From: Synechococcus sp. PCC 7335
GTDB taxonomy: Bacteria > Cyanobacteriota > Cyanobacteriia > Phormidesmidales > Phormidesmidaceae
Direction: 5' to 3'
Length of the DNA stretch: 64,000 bases
NCBI RefSeq assembly: GCF_000155595.1
Contig: NZ_DS989905.1
Span: forward strand, 203,890-267,889
The notes under the pieces were generated by a model. It saw only the letters and a program-made list of their open reading frames with translations. It had not been told where the DNA came from and did not search any database. The translations under genes and the position numbers were made by a program. Positions 44,979-54,614 of the stretch are shown one piece after another (position 1 is the stretch's first letter; each line of letters starts with the position of its first letter).

Positions 44979-47516
44979 TTGAGGAAAACTGCCTTGCTCA
45001 GGCATCTCAGAAATTTAGTTGCAGGTTTGGCTGTAGGGCTTTGTTGGATAATGCCAGCCGTGGCTCAAACGGTAACGCCCGCTTCGAACACACGGGGGGC
45101 ACGGACTGTTGTTAGTGGAACCACTGATTTTACAGTGACAGGCGGCACTCAGCAGCTCAACACCTTGTTCCATAGCTTTGAAGACTTTTCCCCAGAAGCT
45201 GCCGATGTATTGTTCCAGTTAGATAGTAGCCAATCAAACATTGAGCAGGTTATCACTCGGGTAGTAGGAGGTAATGCTTCTCTAATCGATGGAGAACTGG
45301 CGCTGAGCGGAGGAAACAGCCCCAGACTATTTTTAATCAATCCTAGTGGTATTCGTTTTGGGAAGAATGCTCGCCTAGTGCTGCCGGGGGCGTTCTTTGC
45401 TAGTACTGCCGATGCTGTGACGTTCTCTGACGATCTAATATTTTCGGCGATCGCGCCGCAGGCTCCGCCATTGCTAACAGTCAGTACGCCCACTGGCCTA
45501 CAGTTTGGATCGGGCATGCCTAAGGCAATCACAGTGCTAGGCGATGGCCATGCAGTCTCATCCACAAATCCAATCTTTCTGCCATATACCCAGGCTACGG
45601 CGTCTGGTTTGAGTGTGACTGCGGGTGAAACGCTAGCGCTAGTCGGTGGGTCGGTTAACTTACAAGGGGGCAGCATCACCGCTTCCGGGGGTCATATCGA
45701 GCTAAGCGGTGTTGCTGCTGGCAGCGTTGTTCTAAATCTACAAGAACGAGGGTTTTCAGCCAGCTATGATCAGGTAGAGCAGTTTGGCGACATTACGCTG
45801 TCGCAACAATCACTTGTCGATACCAGTGGCTCGCTTGTGGGTGCTAGCCAGCTAAGAGGGCGCAACGTTACTCTTAGCGGTGGTTCAATGGTTTGGAACC
45901 AAAATCGAGGTAGCAATGCAGCCGAACCTATCTCAATCAATGCAACTGAGCAGTTATTGATAGATGGCGCATCCCCAACAGTGAGTTCGGTTAGCGGTGT
46001 CGTTGCAGAGACCGTACTGCTAGGAGCAGCAAGTGATATAGACATTACAACACCCCAGCTCACAGTTCAAAATGGAGCAACCATCTTTAGCCGTTCTTTC
46101 AGCCCTGGTGGCAGTGGCAACCTAATGCTTGACGCTGAGCAAGCAACGATTATTGGTTTTGTTCCGATTGCACCCAATGTATTTACGGTTGTGGGCACCA
46201 CCAGTTCTGGCAGTAGTGATGCTGGTGATGTAACAGCTTCTCTACAGTCTTTATCAGTGCGCGATGGGGGCTATTTGGGCTCTACGACTTTAGGCAGCGG
46301 CCGGGGCGGTGATGTCACGATCTACGCAGATACTGTCGATGTTGTAGGTGCGAGCGCAGCCGATATCCCTAGCGTCGTTATCGCTAATACAGCGGGCCGG
46401 GGCGGCAATTCAGGCGATGTGAACATTAGCACCCGCAATCTATTGGTGCAAAATGGTGGCCTGTTAACCACAACCAGTGTGGGACTAGGCAATGCTGGTA
46501 ATATCGATGTTCGAGCCTCCGAACAGATAGAAATTAGTCGTAATATGCCCAGCAGCAACGACAGTACAATTGCCTCGACAGTTGACTTTCCGCCCTTGTC
46601 TTATCAATTGTTGCTGAACCTATCGGGTACGCCCCAAGGATCGGCTGGAAGTGTAACGCTAACCACTCCGGTTTTGAGGGTGCTAGGTAGAGGCAATAGT
46701 GTTGCTGTTCTCAATCAAGGGCAAGGCGATGGTGGACAGATTCAAATTAATGCAGATTCTGTTTTCTTAAATCAAGGAGGTATCAATGCTGTAACAGCAG
46801 ATGGGGGAGGTGGCAACATCAACCTGCAGCTTCAAGACGTTTTGATTGCTCGCAATGGCAGCCGGATTGAAACCTCGGCCCAGGGAGGAAGCGGAGATGG
46901 TGGCAACATCGAGATTTCCGCTCCGGCTATTGTGGGTTCTGAAAACAGCGATATCATTGCCAACGCCTTTCAAGGAGAGGGCGGCGATATTAACATTTCA
47001 ACTCAAGGTCTTTTTGGCTTCATGTTTCGCGAGCAGCTTACCCCGGAGAGTGATATTACTGCCAGCTCTCAGTTTGGTGTTGACGGCACGGTCGCAATCA
47101 ACAGTTTTGGTGTAGCACCAACCTCTGACCTCAGCGTACTTCCTGAAGAGACCGCTGATGCTAGCGAGCAGATCATCGAGGGCTGCTCAGCTACAGGTGA
47201 TAACAGGTTTGTGGCAACTGGGCGAGGTGGCATACCGATTAGTCCAACGCAGACAGTGGCAGACAATCGCACATGGTCAGACGTGCGTGACCTATCTACA
47301 TTCTGGCGCGATGATCCATCAACTGTTACCGATTCACCTATAGCTAGCGGCATTGTTCCTGATGCTCCTACAGATATTGCCGCTGACTTAGCTTCAGAAA
47401 CCTTGAAAGTGATTGAAGCCAATGGTTGGCGGACTAGCCCATCAGGTCAGATAGAGTTGATGGCTACAGATTCAGCTCCCTTTGGTCTGAGAGCTTATGG
47501 CACCTGCGCTAGGTAG
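44979..47516 (+). CDS. Filamentous-haemagglutinin-type secreted protein
   Basis: 845 residues from TTG 44979; no nearby ATG fits. Signal peptide about residues 12-32 (LVAGLAVGLCWIMPAVAQ), then the TPS/FHA N-terminal beta-helix domain with LFLINPSGIRFG. Long stretches of beta-helix repeats rich in Gly/Ser/Asn follow, each with a GGN/GDV-type turn. The C-terminal GDNRFVATGRGG block is common to cyanobacterial haemagglutinin proteins. Expected to be exported by a TpsB-type Omp85 pore, absent here. It is followed by the CHAT gene and may be its partner. Confidence 0.87.
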   Translation: MRKTALLRHLRNLVAGLAVGLCWIMPAVAQTVTPASNTRGARTVVSGTTDFTVTGGTQQLNTLFHSFEDFSPEAADVLFQLDSSQSNIEQVITRVVGGNASLIDGELALSGGNSPRLFLINPSGIRFGKNARLVLPGAFFASTADAVTFSDDLIFSAIAPQAPPLLTVSTPTGLQFGSGMPKAITVLGDGHAVSSTNPIFLPYTQATASGLSVTAGETLALVGGSVNLQGGSITASGGHIELSGVAAGSVVLNLQERGFSASYDQVEQFGDITLSQQSLVDTSGSLVGASQLRGRNVTLSGGSMVWNQNRGSNAAEPISINATEQLLIDGASPTVSSVSGVVAETVLLGAASDIDITTPQLTVQNGATIFSRSFSPGGSGNLMLDAEQATIIGFVPIAPNVFTVVGTTSSGSSDAGDVTASLQSLSVRDGGYLGSTTLGSGRGGDVTIYADTVDVVGASAADIPSVVIANTAGRGGNSGDVNISTRNLLVQNGGLLTTTSVGLGNAGNIDVRASEQIEISRNMPSSNDSTIASTVDFPPLSYQLLLNLSGTPQGSAGSVTLTTPVLRVLGRGNSVAVLNQGQGDGGQIQINADSVFLNQGGINAVTADGGGGNINLQLQDVLIARNGSRIETSAQGGSGDGGNIEISAPAIVGSENSDIIANAFQGEGGDINISTQGLFGFMFREQLTPESDITASSQFGVDGTVAINSFGVAPTSDLSVLPEETADASEQIIEGCSATGDNRFVATGRGGIPISPTQTVADNRTWSDVRDLSTFWRDDPSTVTDSPIASGIVPDAPTDIAADLASETLKVIEANGWRTSPSGQIELMATDSAPFGLRAYGTCAR

Positions 47517-47749
47517 TGCTGCTTTATAGGATGAGCGAGTCTGTTGAAACTTTAAGTGCGCTGTGGCTTACAAAAGTTTCTTTTGCTGACGATCGGGCAT
47601 GCTCTGAACAGATATTGAAACAGACATTAAAACCTAATTGCTGGACAAATGTGGCTATTCGGGCTGCTGCCTCACCGTTGAATTACCCAGTCTCGATTGC
47701 CCACTACCAAGTGCCTTAATTTGTTAGAACAGGCTGACTAGAAATAACA

Positions 47750-50392
47750 ATGAAATGTAACTGGAAGTATGCTGTAACAACTTTTCTGGGCATTAGTCTA
47801 GCTGGCAGTCTGACGTCTCTGGCAAAGGCAGCTAATCAATCGGGAATTGTCTCGGCTGAGATTATGGACAGCGCTATCGAGATTTCTGGCGAAACTCGGG
47901 CGATCGCCTCGGAATTAATAGAAACGGGCCGTCAGCGCTATACATCAGGGCAGTTTTCAGGCGCTGTAGAGGCGTGGCAAAGCGCAGTTGATGCTGCCAG
48001 AGCACAAGATGCCAAAACAACTCAGATGATGGCGCTTAGCTATTTGTCGCTGGCCTATCAGGCGCTAGGTCACTGGGATTTAGCAGAAGCTGCTGTCGAG
48101 CAGAGCGTTGAGCTATTAGATGAGCTATCAGAAAATAGCAAACTGTTAGAAAGTCGTGGTGAACAGAACGCTGGTCAAGGTCCGCATCCTATGCTGCAGG
48201 CACAGGTGCTCAATACTCAAGCTAGCTTGGTTTATCACCTCGGACAGGCCGAACTCGCTTTAGATTTGTGGCAACAGAGTGAAGCATTTTACCAGCAGGC
48301 GGAGGATACTTCAGGCGTTTTGGGGAGTCAGCTCAACCAGGCTCAAGCGCTGCAAAGCTTGGGGTATTATCGAAGATCGCGCCAGCAGTTAGAAGAGATT
48401 ACCCAGCAGCTTAGAACACTGCCAGACTCAGCGCTGAAGGCTAACGGGCTGAGGACTTTGGGCGAGGCGCTACGTGTACTTGGTGATCTAGAAGGTAGCC
48501 GAGCCGCCCTATTTGAAAGTGCTAATATTGCCGTCGCTATCAATGCAACAAACGAACTGAGCGCAACCTATTTGAGCTTGGGCAAAGCCGCCGCCGACTG
48601 GGGAGATACGGCAGCGGCGATCGCAATGTTTGAGCGAGCCAGACAAGCGGCCCAAAACCCTACCGATACCCTGAAAGCCGATCTGGAGCGACTGCGATTC
48701 TATGTGAATTCTGGCGACATAGAACAGAGCACCTCTACGGCGAATAATATCGCAACGCAATTAGAAAAGCTGCCACCAAGCCGAACAGCCGTCTATGCCA
48801 CAGTGAATTTAAGTGCAAGCCTAGCTAGAGAAGAGGCTTTAGGGCGATCGCTGCCGATCACGCAGCATAATCAACTCTTAGCAAAGGCTGTAAGAGCAGC
48901 TAGAGCGCTTAACGATCCGCAGGCTGAAGCCCACGCCTTGAACCAGTGGGGCGCGCTATATACCCTCACCGAACAGTGGTCAGAAGCGCTGACCCTCACC
49001 GAACAGTCACTGGTGATCGCCCGTTCCATTCAAGCCGATGATATTGCCTCGCAGTCTGCTTGGCAGCTTGGCCGCATTCACAAGCAGCAAAACAACACGG
49101 CTGAGGCAATCACCGCCTACAGCGAGGCCGTCGATAGTTTGCAGTCATTGCGCAGCGACTTAGTGGCTATTGATCCGGCTGTTCAATTCTCTTTTCGAGA
49201 AAACACAGAGCCAATATATCGAGAACTTGTGAGCTTGTTGCTAGAAACAGGCAGCTCTGGCAACAAACGTGCGGCGCAACCGAGCCAAAAGAACTTAGCC
49301 CAGGCCCGGGAGGTGATTGAAGCCCTACAATTAGCAGAGCTGGATGATTTTTTCAAGGAAGCCTGCATTGATATTGCCTCTCAACAAATCGATCAGGTCG
49401 ATACACAAGCCACCATTGTCTATCCCATTATCTTGCCAGATCGTCTGGCTGTCATTACCTCTAGCCCTGGTCAACCCCTGGCATACCATGCCGCACCAGT
49501 GAGCGCCGATACAGTAGAAGATACTCTGCGCGAGCTGCTCGGTGTCATTCACCCAGCTGCCGACAATGCGCGCCGCCTAGCGCTCTCACAACAGGTTTAC
49601 GACTGGCTAATCAGGCCCGCCGAAGAACGCCAGATGACGACTACAACCGAAACAGTGGTGTTTGTCTTAGACGGGCTGCTGCGTAACGTCCCGATGGCTG
49701 CGCTGCATGATGGCGAACAGTACCTGATTGAAAAGTACGCCGTTGCACTTTCTGCGGGCCTACAGCTGATGAGTGCCCAATCGCTTGATGAGATTGACGC
49801 TAATGCGATCGCTGGTGGGATTAGTGAAGCGCGAAACGGTTTAAGCGCTTTACCTGCAGTAGAAACAGAACTCGCTGATATTGACAAGCTGATTCCCACC
49901 GACACGCTTCTAAATGAAGCATTTACCAGCACTGCCCTAGCTAGTAATATCAAAAACAGCACAGCTAATATTGTGCATCTAGCAACCCACGGTCAGTTCA
50001 GTTCTCGATTGGAAGATACCTTTCTTTCTACGTGGGAAGGACGCTTGAATGTGCAAGAACTCTCCGAGATTCTACAGAGCCGAGGGCAGTTGGATCCAAT
50101 TGAGCTGCTGGTGCTGAGTGCTTGTGATACGGCGTTAGGAGACGACCGAGCCGTGCTAGGGTTGGCAGGCTTAGCAGTTAAATCTGGAGCAAGATCGACA
50201 GTGGCCACCCTCTGGCCAGTCAAGGATCAAGCCGCCGCTATGCTTATGCAAGCCTTGTACGAAAGCATTAGTACATCAGAAATAACCAAAGCAGAAGCGC
50301 TAAGGCAAGCGCAGCTAACGCTGATAGCAGATCCGAGCTACAGCGATCCGTTCTTTTGGTCGGCATACACTCTGGTGGGGAATTGGCGCTAG
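47750..50392 (+). CDS. Secreted TPR-CHAT protease-like protein
   Basis: 880 residues. Signal peptide (about 1-27, ending AKA), about ten TPR helical pairs (about 50-480), then a C-terminal CHAT domain (about 550-880). In CHAT the caspase-like dyad is visible: His747 in VHLATHGQF and Cys792 in LVLSACDTALGD. A final WPVKDQAAAMLMQALYE stretch completes the domain. CHAT proteins are caspase-HetF-associated proteases; in cyanobacteria most are uncharacterised. Export suggests an extracellular or periplasmic target such as the neighbouring haemagglutinin (inference). Confidence 0.88.
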   Translation: MKCNWKYAVTTFLGISLAGSLTSLAKAANQSGIVSAEIMDSAIEISGETRAIASELIETGRQRYTSGQFSGAVEAWQSAVDAARAQDAKTTQMMALSYLSLAYQALGHWDLAEAAVEQSVELLDELSENSKLLESRGEQNAGQGPHPMLQAQVLNTQASLVYHLGQAELALDLWQQSEAFYQQAEDTSGVLGSQLNQAQALQSLGYYRRSRQQLEEITQQLRTLPDSALKANGLRTLGEALRVLGDLEGSRAALFESANIAVAINATNELSATYLSLGKAAADWGDTAAAIAMFERARQAAQNPTDTLKADLERLRFYVNSGDIEQSTSTANNIATQLEKLPPSRTAVYATVNLSASLAREEALGRSLPITQHNQLLAKAVRAARALNDPQAEAHALNQWGALYTLTEQWSEALTLTEQSLVIARSIQADDIASQSAWQLGRIHKQQNNTAEAITAYSEAVDSLQSLRSDLVAIDPAVQFSFRENTEPIYRELVSLLLETGSSGNKRAAQPSQKNLAQAREVIEALQLAELDDFFKEACIDIASQQIDQVDTQATIVYPIILPDRLAVITSSPGQPLAYHAAPVSADTVEDTLRELLGVIHPAADNARRLALSQQVYDWLIRPAEERQMTTTTETVVFVLDGLLRNVPMAALHDGEQYLIEKYAVALSAGLQLMSAQSLDEIDANAIAGGISEARNGLSALPAVETELADIDKLIPTDTLLNEAFTSTALASNIKNSTANIVHLATHGQFSSRLEDTFLSTWEGRLNVQELSEILQSRGQLDPIELLVLSACDTALGDDRAVLGLAGLAVKSGARSTVATLWPVKDQAAAMLMQALYESISTSEITKAEALRQAQLTLIADPSYSDPFFWSAYTLVGNWR

Positions 50393-50774
50393 CCTGTAAT
50401 GACCGTAATTACCGTCTGTACTCTATGTAAGGTTTAATACAAAGTTCCGCGAAAGTACGCCTCACGGTTCAAAGGAGAATTCTTTAGGCTAGCAATTGTA
50501 TATAGCAAAGTAAGGATGCATTCTTACTTTGTAGGAAGAGTTGCCTGTTGCTCTATGATAGTTTTAGCCGATGAGAATGTCTCAAGCAACTCTTTGAAAG
50601 CTATAGCAATGGCCAGATGCATACTCTGCAAGAAGGCAAAGCCTACGGTCATTGCTGACCACTTAGCTCTTCATGCCTCAAGGGTTTAGCCCTAGAAAAT
50701 GTGTAGAGCCAAGTCGCGAACGCTATATAGTTCGAGAGTTGACGGCACTAGCTATCGGAACAACAGAAATAGAC
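50393..50774. other. Gap between CHAT and DUF928 genes, with hairpin
   Basis: 382 bases without a gene. A perfect inverted repeat occurs at 50506-50531: CAAAGTAAG, eight-base loop, CTTACTTTG. It lacks a T run so it may be an operator or RNA element rather than a terminator. Confidence 0.5.
50506..50531. repeat. Nine-base perfect inverted repeat
   Basis: CAAAGTAAG and CTTACTTTG separated by eight bases containing the palindrome TGCA. It is about 245 bases upstream of the DUF928 start and about 115 bases after the CHAT gene. Confidence 0.6.
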
Positions 50775-51758
50775 ATGAAACATTGGTTCTTAGGAGCTAT
50801 CAGAGCTGCTGTACTTGTGATTGCCACAGCCTGGGTACGGATGGACGTTGCCAATGCGATTCCATTTACTCCCCCAGCTGATAATTCGGCCCCTCGTTCG
50901 GCAACCGGAGGCGCTTCGAGAGGTAGCTTCTTTACTCCGCCAGCTGATAACTCGGCCCCTCGTTCGGCAACCGGAGGCGCCTCTCGCGACAACTTCTTCA
51001 CTCCCCCCACAGGTAGCAGTGCGCCGCGAGATACCGCAAGCGGAGCCTCTCGCGGAGACTTTCTTATGCTCCCGCCTGAGGCCACCTCCCCAGGGTCAGC
51101 CGAAGCAGCCCCTCAAGGGTTGCCTATAGGGCAAAATGAGGCAGGCGCTACAAGCAGCAGTAACGCGAGCAGCAACCTCGGTGGGGTAATACCAACTACC
51201 ATTGCATCACCGACCGCCGAGTCCATGCTGGCGGTAGTGCCTAGTAGTTTCTATGGCACTACCTTAGAAGCAAGGCCGACTATTCTGGTCTACGTACCAG
51301 CTTCTGATACCGATACCGCCGTCTTTAGCTTGAAAAACGAAGCTAAGCATACGATCTATCAAATGACCCTAGCGGTGCCAAAGCGCGGCGGTGTAGTGGC
51401 CGTGGAAATGCCAGATGAAGCACCTGAACTTGTGGTTTCAGAAAACTATCAATGGTATGTAGCCTTGCATGTGGAGGGCGAGCTAACCCCGGGTAGTCCC
51501 TTTGTGGATGGTTGGATAAAGCGGATTGAGCCTAGTGCTGAACTGATGCTAGCGTTGGCCCATGGTGAGGGCTTATCGAACGTTAAAACGTTAGCGCAAA
51601 ATGGTGTCTGGTATGACACTGTCGCGCAACTCGCTCGTTTACAGGGCGGTGCCCAAGATAATCAGGCGATCGCCAATCACTGGTATGAGCTTCTCGAATC
51701 AGTTGGGCTAGCAGATATTGCGACTGAGCCAATTGTGATATCGCTAGACCAGCGCTAA
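50775..51758 (+). CDS. DUF928 protein with tandem 22-residue repeats
   Basis: 327 residues from ATG 50775; an earlier ATG at 50673 gives no signal peptide. Signal peptide about 1-29 (HWFLGAIRAAVLVIATAWVR...ANA). Three tandem 22-residue repeats follow at 50865-51062 (core FTPPADNSAPRSATGGASRG). The DUF928 domain begins about residue 150, with FYGTTLEARPTILVYVP and WIKRIEP. The motif FxPP...GGASRG normally occurs once in DUF928 proteins; here it is triplicated. Cyanobacterial, often beside CHAT and CHASE2 genes; no function known. Confidence 0.87.
   Translation: MKHWFLGAIRAAVLVIATAWVRMDVANAIPFTPPADNSAPRSATGGASRGSFFTPPADNSAPRSATGGASRDNFFTPPTGSSAPRDTASGASRGDFLMLPPEATSPGSAEAAPQGLPIGQNEAGATSSSNASSNLGGVIPTTIASPTAESMLAVVPSSFYGTTLEARPTILVYVPASDTDTAVFSLKNEAKHTIYQMTLAVPKRGGVVAVEMPDEAPELVVSENYQWYVALHVEGELTPGSPFVDGWIKRIEPSAELMLALAHGEGLSNVKTLAQNGVWYDTVAQLARLQGGAQDNQAIANHWYELLESVGLADIATEPIVISLDQR
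50865..51062 (+). repeat. Three tandem 66-bp coding repeats
   Basis: Units at 50865-50930, 50931-50996 and 50997-51062 encode FTPP(A/T)(D/G)(N/S)SAPR... and GASR(G/D). The first two are nearly identical in DNA, the third is diverged. They keep frame, so number could vary by slippage. Confidence 0.85.
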
Positions 51759-51778
51759 TTAATATTCAAACTTGACCT

Positions 51779-51813
51779 AAAAGACGGATGGTAGCTAGCA
51801 CTGTCCGTCTTTT
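51779..51813 (+). terminator. Rho-independent terminator after the DUF928 gene
   Basis: AAAAGACGGA (51779-51788) pairs with TCCGTCTTTT (51804-51813) around a 15-base loop, ending in a T run. Directly after, CGTCTTTTGTCGTGC is repeated in tandem (51806-51835). Confidence 0.75.
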
Positions 51814-51917
51814 GTCGTGCCGTCTTTTGTCGTGCTAGGTGTGTGAAACCGGGAATGCTATCAATACGCTAGTTTCCACCATCTATTCATTGCCATCTAT
51901 CCATAGATCTTTAAACA

Positions 51918-54044
51918 ATGTGGTCAAAAATTCGAGCTTTCGTACACCGCACCCGCAGTGTTTATGTGGTGGCCACTACGGTTGCTTTTGCAGTGATTGC
52001 TGGCGATGCGCTGTCTCTTTTTAGCACTGTGGAATGGGAAATCAGAGATAGCTTCTTCCGGTTTCGCCCGGTTGAGAGCGTTGATCCAAACATCGTAGTT
52101 GTCACCATTGATGAGCAAGATATTCAAGCGGCTGGAGACTGGCCAGTTCCCGATGCTTTGTTAGCCGAGCTGCTACAAAAGATAAACCAACATTCCCCTC
52201 GTGCCGTTGGCTTAGATATCTACCGAGATTTACCTGAAGACCCCGGCCATGAGGCGCTCGTCAACACTTTTCAGTCAATGCCTAACCTAATTGGGGTTGA
52301 AAAGATCTTTGGCAATCGGGTTAATCCGCCGCCTGCACTTGAAGAACGAGATCAAGTCGGGCTAGCCGATTTAGTGTTAGATGGCGATCGCAAAATCCGT
52401 CGGGCCTTACTCACCGGTACCGATGACCAAGAAGATAGCCAGATCAAGGCTGGGTTGGCTACGCGGGTTGCGCTGAAGTATCTGGAGACAGAAGGAATTG
52501 AGCTGACACCAGTAGATACCGAGCGGCAACAGTTTCTGCTGGGTAAAGCTTCCTTTCTTCCGCTACGGCCAAACGAAGCAGGCTATTCAAAGCAAACCTT
52601 AGGGGGTTATCAGATACTGATGAACTGGCGGGGTCGAGCGGATGCTTTTATCACCGTCTCGATGGCTGACGTACTCAGCAACCAAGTAGAGCCCGATGTT
52701 ATGCAAGACCGCATGGTTTTCATTGGCAGCACAGCCACAAGCATAAACGATCTTTTTGAGACACCCTACAACAGCTTACACAACTCCGATCAAGGGGTTA
52801 TGGCAGGTGTGTTTATTCACGCTAACATTGCCAGTCAATTAACCCAAAGCGCGCTGACTGGTCGTCGAGGGATATCCGGATTATCCAGACTACAGCAGGC
52901 GGTTGGGATATTGATATGGTCTTTGCTGGGCGCTCTCAGCAGCTGGACTATCTCTTCCAAGCAGCGCTCCCAACAGCAGTACCATTTTCATAGAAATGTT
53001 TTGCTCAATGCCTTGCTCACAGTTTTCTGTATGAGCGGTTTGTTATTCGGCGGGGCTTATCTAGCGTTTCTACAGGGATGGCTCCTACCGGTTGCGGCTC
53101 CGTTTTTAGCTTTTTTGATGAGTGGCGTAATTACCACAAATGTTTACCGACAGCAGGCACTTCAAGCAACAAATAGTGAGCTGCAGCTCGCCTTAGATGA
53201 ATTGCAACAGTCCAAACTACAGCTAGTGCAAAATGAAAAAATGTCTGCTCTAGGAAATTTGGTCGCGGGTGTTGCCCACGAAATCAACAACCCGATTGGT
53301 TTTCTAAGTGGTAGTATTTCGAATGCTGAAGGCTATTTTCAAGATCTAAAAGAGCATATAGAGGTCTATCAGACAGAATACTCTCAGCCGACTGAGAAGG
53401 TACAAGACCATGCTGAAGAGATTGACTTGGACTATATCTATACGGACTTTCCGAAGTTATTGGGTTCGATGGAAGATGCGATGGATCGAATTATCGCTAT
53501 CAGCAAGAGCTTACGAAGCTTTTCTCGGGCAGATACTAAAGATAAAGTCAGTGCAGATTTGCATGAAGGACTCGATAGTACGCTACTTATCTTGAAGTAT
53601 CGCCTTAAGGCGAATGAGCAGCGCCCTGCGATTGAAGTTGTCAAAGACTATGGCGACTTACCTCTTGTTGACTGTTTTTTAGGTCAGCTTAATCAGGTGT
53701 TTATGAATCTTTTAGCGAACGCGATTGATATCTTTGACGAGGCTGCTCAACAACTATCCTTCGAAGCGCTGAAAGAGCGATCGCAGACGATTACGATAAA
53801 AACAGCGTTACGCGCTGAGAGGAATGCAGTAGAGATTTGCATCGGCGACAATGGTAAAGGGATGTCGGAAGCGGTCAAAGAAAAAATATTTGACCACTTG
53901 TTTACGACCAAAGCAGTTGGGAAGGGAACAGGTCTTGGTCTTTCTATCGCTCGACAAATCGTTACCGAAGCCCACGGCGGCAACTTGTCTGTGCAGTCTG
54001 AGCTTGGTAAGGGAACCGAATTTACAATTCAGCTACCCCTTTAG
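51918..54044 (+). CDS. CHASE2-domain sensor histidine kinase
   Basis: 708 residues. A first membrane segment (about 12-34) precedes an extracytoplasmic CHASE2 domain (about 35-320). Two or three further membrane helices follow (about 330-415), then a cytoplasmic coiled segment. HisKA has His454 in AHEINNPIGFL and HATPase has DNGKGMSE and GTGLGLSIARQI. CHASE2 is a predicted sensor of unknown extracellular ligands, common in cyanobacteria and often beside DUF928 and CHAT proteins. Could read the state of the neighbouring secreted proteins (inference). No response regulator follows. Confidence 0.9.
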   Translation: MWSKIRAFVHRTRSVYVVATTVAFAVIAGDALSLFSTVEWEIRDSFFRFRPVESVDPNIVVVTIDEQDIQAAGDWPVPDALLAELLQKINQHSPRAVGLDIYRDLPEDPGHEALVNTFQSMPNLIGVEKIFGNRVNPPPALEERDQVGLADLVLDGDRKIRRALLTGTDDQEDSQIKAGLATRVALKYLETEGIELTPVDTERQQFLLGKASFLPLRPNEAGYSKQTLGGYQILMNWRGRADAFITVSMADVLSNQVEPDVMQDRMVFIGSTATSINDLFETPYNSLHNSDQGVMAGVFIHANIASQLTQSALTGRRGISGLSRLQQAVGILIWSLLGALSSWTISSKQRSQQQYHFHRNVLLNALLTVFCMSGLLFGGAYLAFLQGWLLPVAAPFLAFLMSGVITTNVYRQQALQATNSELQLALDELQQSKLQLVQNEKMSALGNLVAGVAHEINNPIGFLSGSISNAEGYFQDLKEHIEVYQTEYSQPTEKVQDHAEEIDLDYIYTDFPKLLGSMEDAMDRIIAISKSLRSFSRADTKDKVSADLHEGLDSTLLILKYRLKANEQRPAIEVVKDYGDLPLVDCFLGQLNQVFMNLLANAIDIFDEAAQQLSFEALKERSQTITIKTALRAERNAVEICIGDNGKGMSEAVKEKIFDHLFTTKAVGKGTGLGLSIARQIVTEAHGGNLSVQSELGKGTEFTIQLPL

Positions 54045-54315
54045 CCTGAGCCCAAACGATACTGAAAATAGAAGAAAAGACACCACTAGAACAGATTATC
54101 TAGAACAGGTCATACTGAAGTAAGAAGTAGATGCTACTATCTCGCAGGCTATCGTTAGTGCTATCAAAATCGATCAAAGGCAAGCTCTAGTCTAACCGAG
54201 CAGAAAGACTGTTACCCCACTGTCAAATGAGACCAACGCTTCCTCCAGCCAGTACATTGTTTCCCTCGTTCACTCTAGCCGCCGCGTATTCTTTTTGCCA
54301 ATGATATGGGTGGCC

Positions 54316-54612
54316 TCAAACGTCATCAACTGCCTTAGTCTGGCTATCGAGGAACTCGAGCCGTGTAGTCTGAACGTTCTCAACGGCTTTGGTTTGGTTG
54401 TTGAGGAACTCAAGACGAGCATCCTGAATGTTATCGACTGCCTTAGTCTGGGTATCGAGCTGCTCTATACGACGTTGTTGAAGCGAGGCAGGAATACTTT
54501 CAGCCGCGTTAGCAACTGGTGCGAAAGTGAGGGTAGCCGTGGACAGAGCGAGCAGCGGTTCGTTGATTGGTCGAGACGTTGCGAGGGCAGTGTGTATCTG
54601 TGTGGATGTGCG
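54316..54612 (-). CDS. Secreted-like small protein with 18-residue repeats, start unclear
   Basis: On the reverse strand a frame ends with TGA at 54316-54318 and contains three copies of an 18-residue unit (TQTKAVDNIQDARLEFLN, NQTKAVENVQTTRLEFLD, SQTKAVDDV). It is preceded by a hydrophobic Ala-rich stretch ending VANAAES that looks like a signal peptide. I found no convincing ATG/GTG in the right place, so the 5' end may be lost or use a rare start. Could be degraded. Confidence 0.4.
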   Translation of the reverse strand, partial: RTSTQIHTALATSRPINEPLLALSTATLTFAPVANAAESIPASLQQRRIEQLDTQTKAVDNIQDARLEFLNNQTKAVENVQTTRLEFLDSQTKAVDDV

Positions 54613-54614
54613 GC

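Noticed and set aside
47516-47719. Short forward open frame between the haemagglutinin and CHAT genes
   Set aside because: No recognisable product, no ribosome site, and composition unlike its neighbours.
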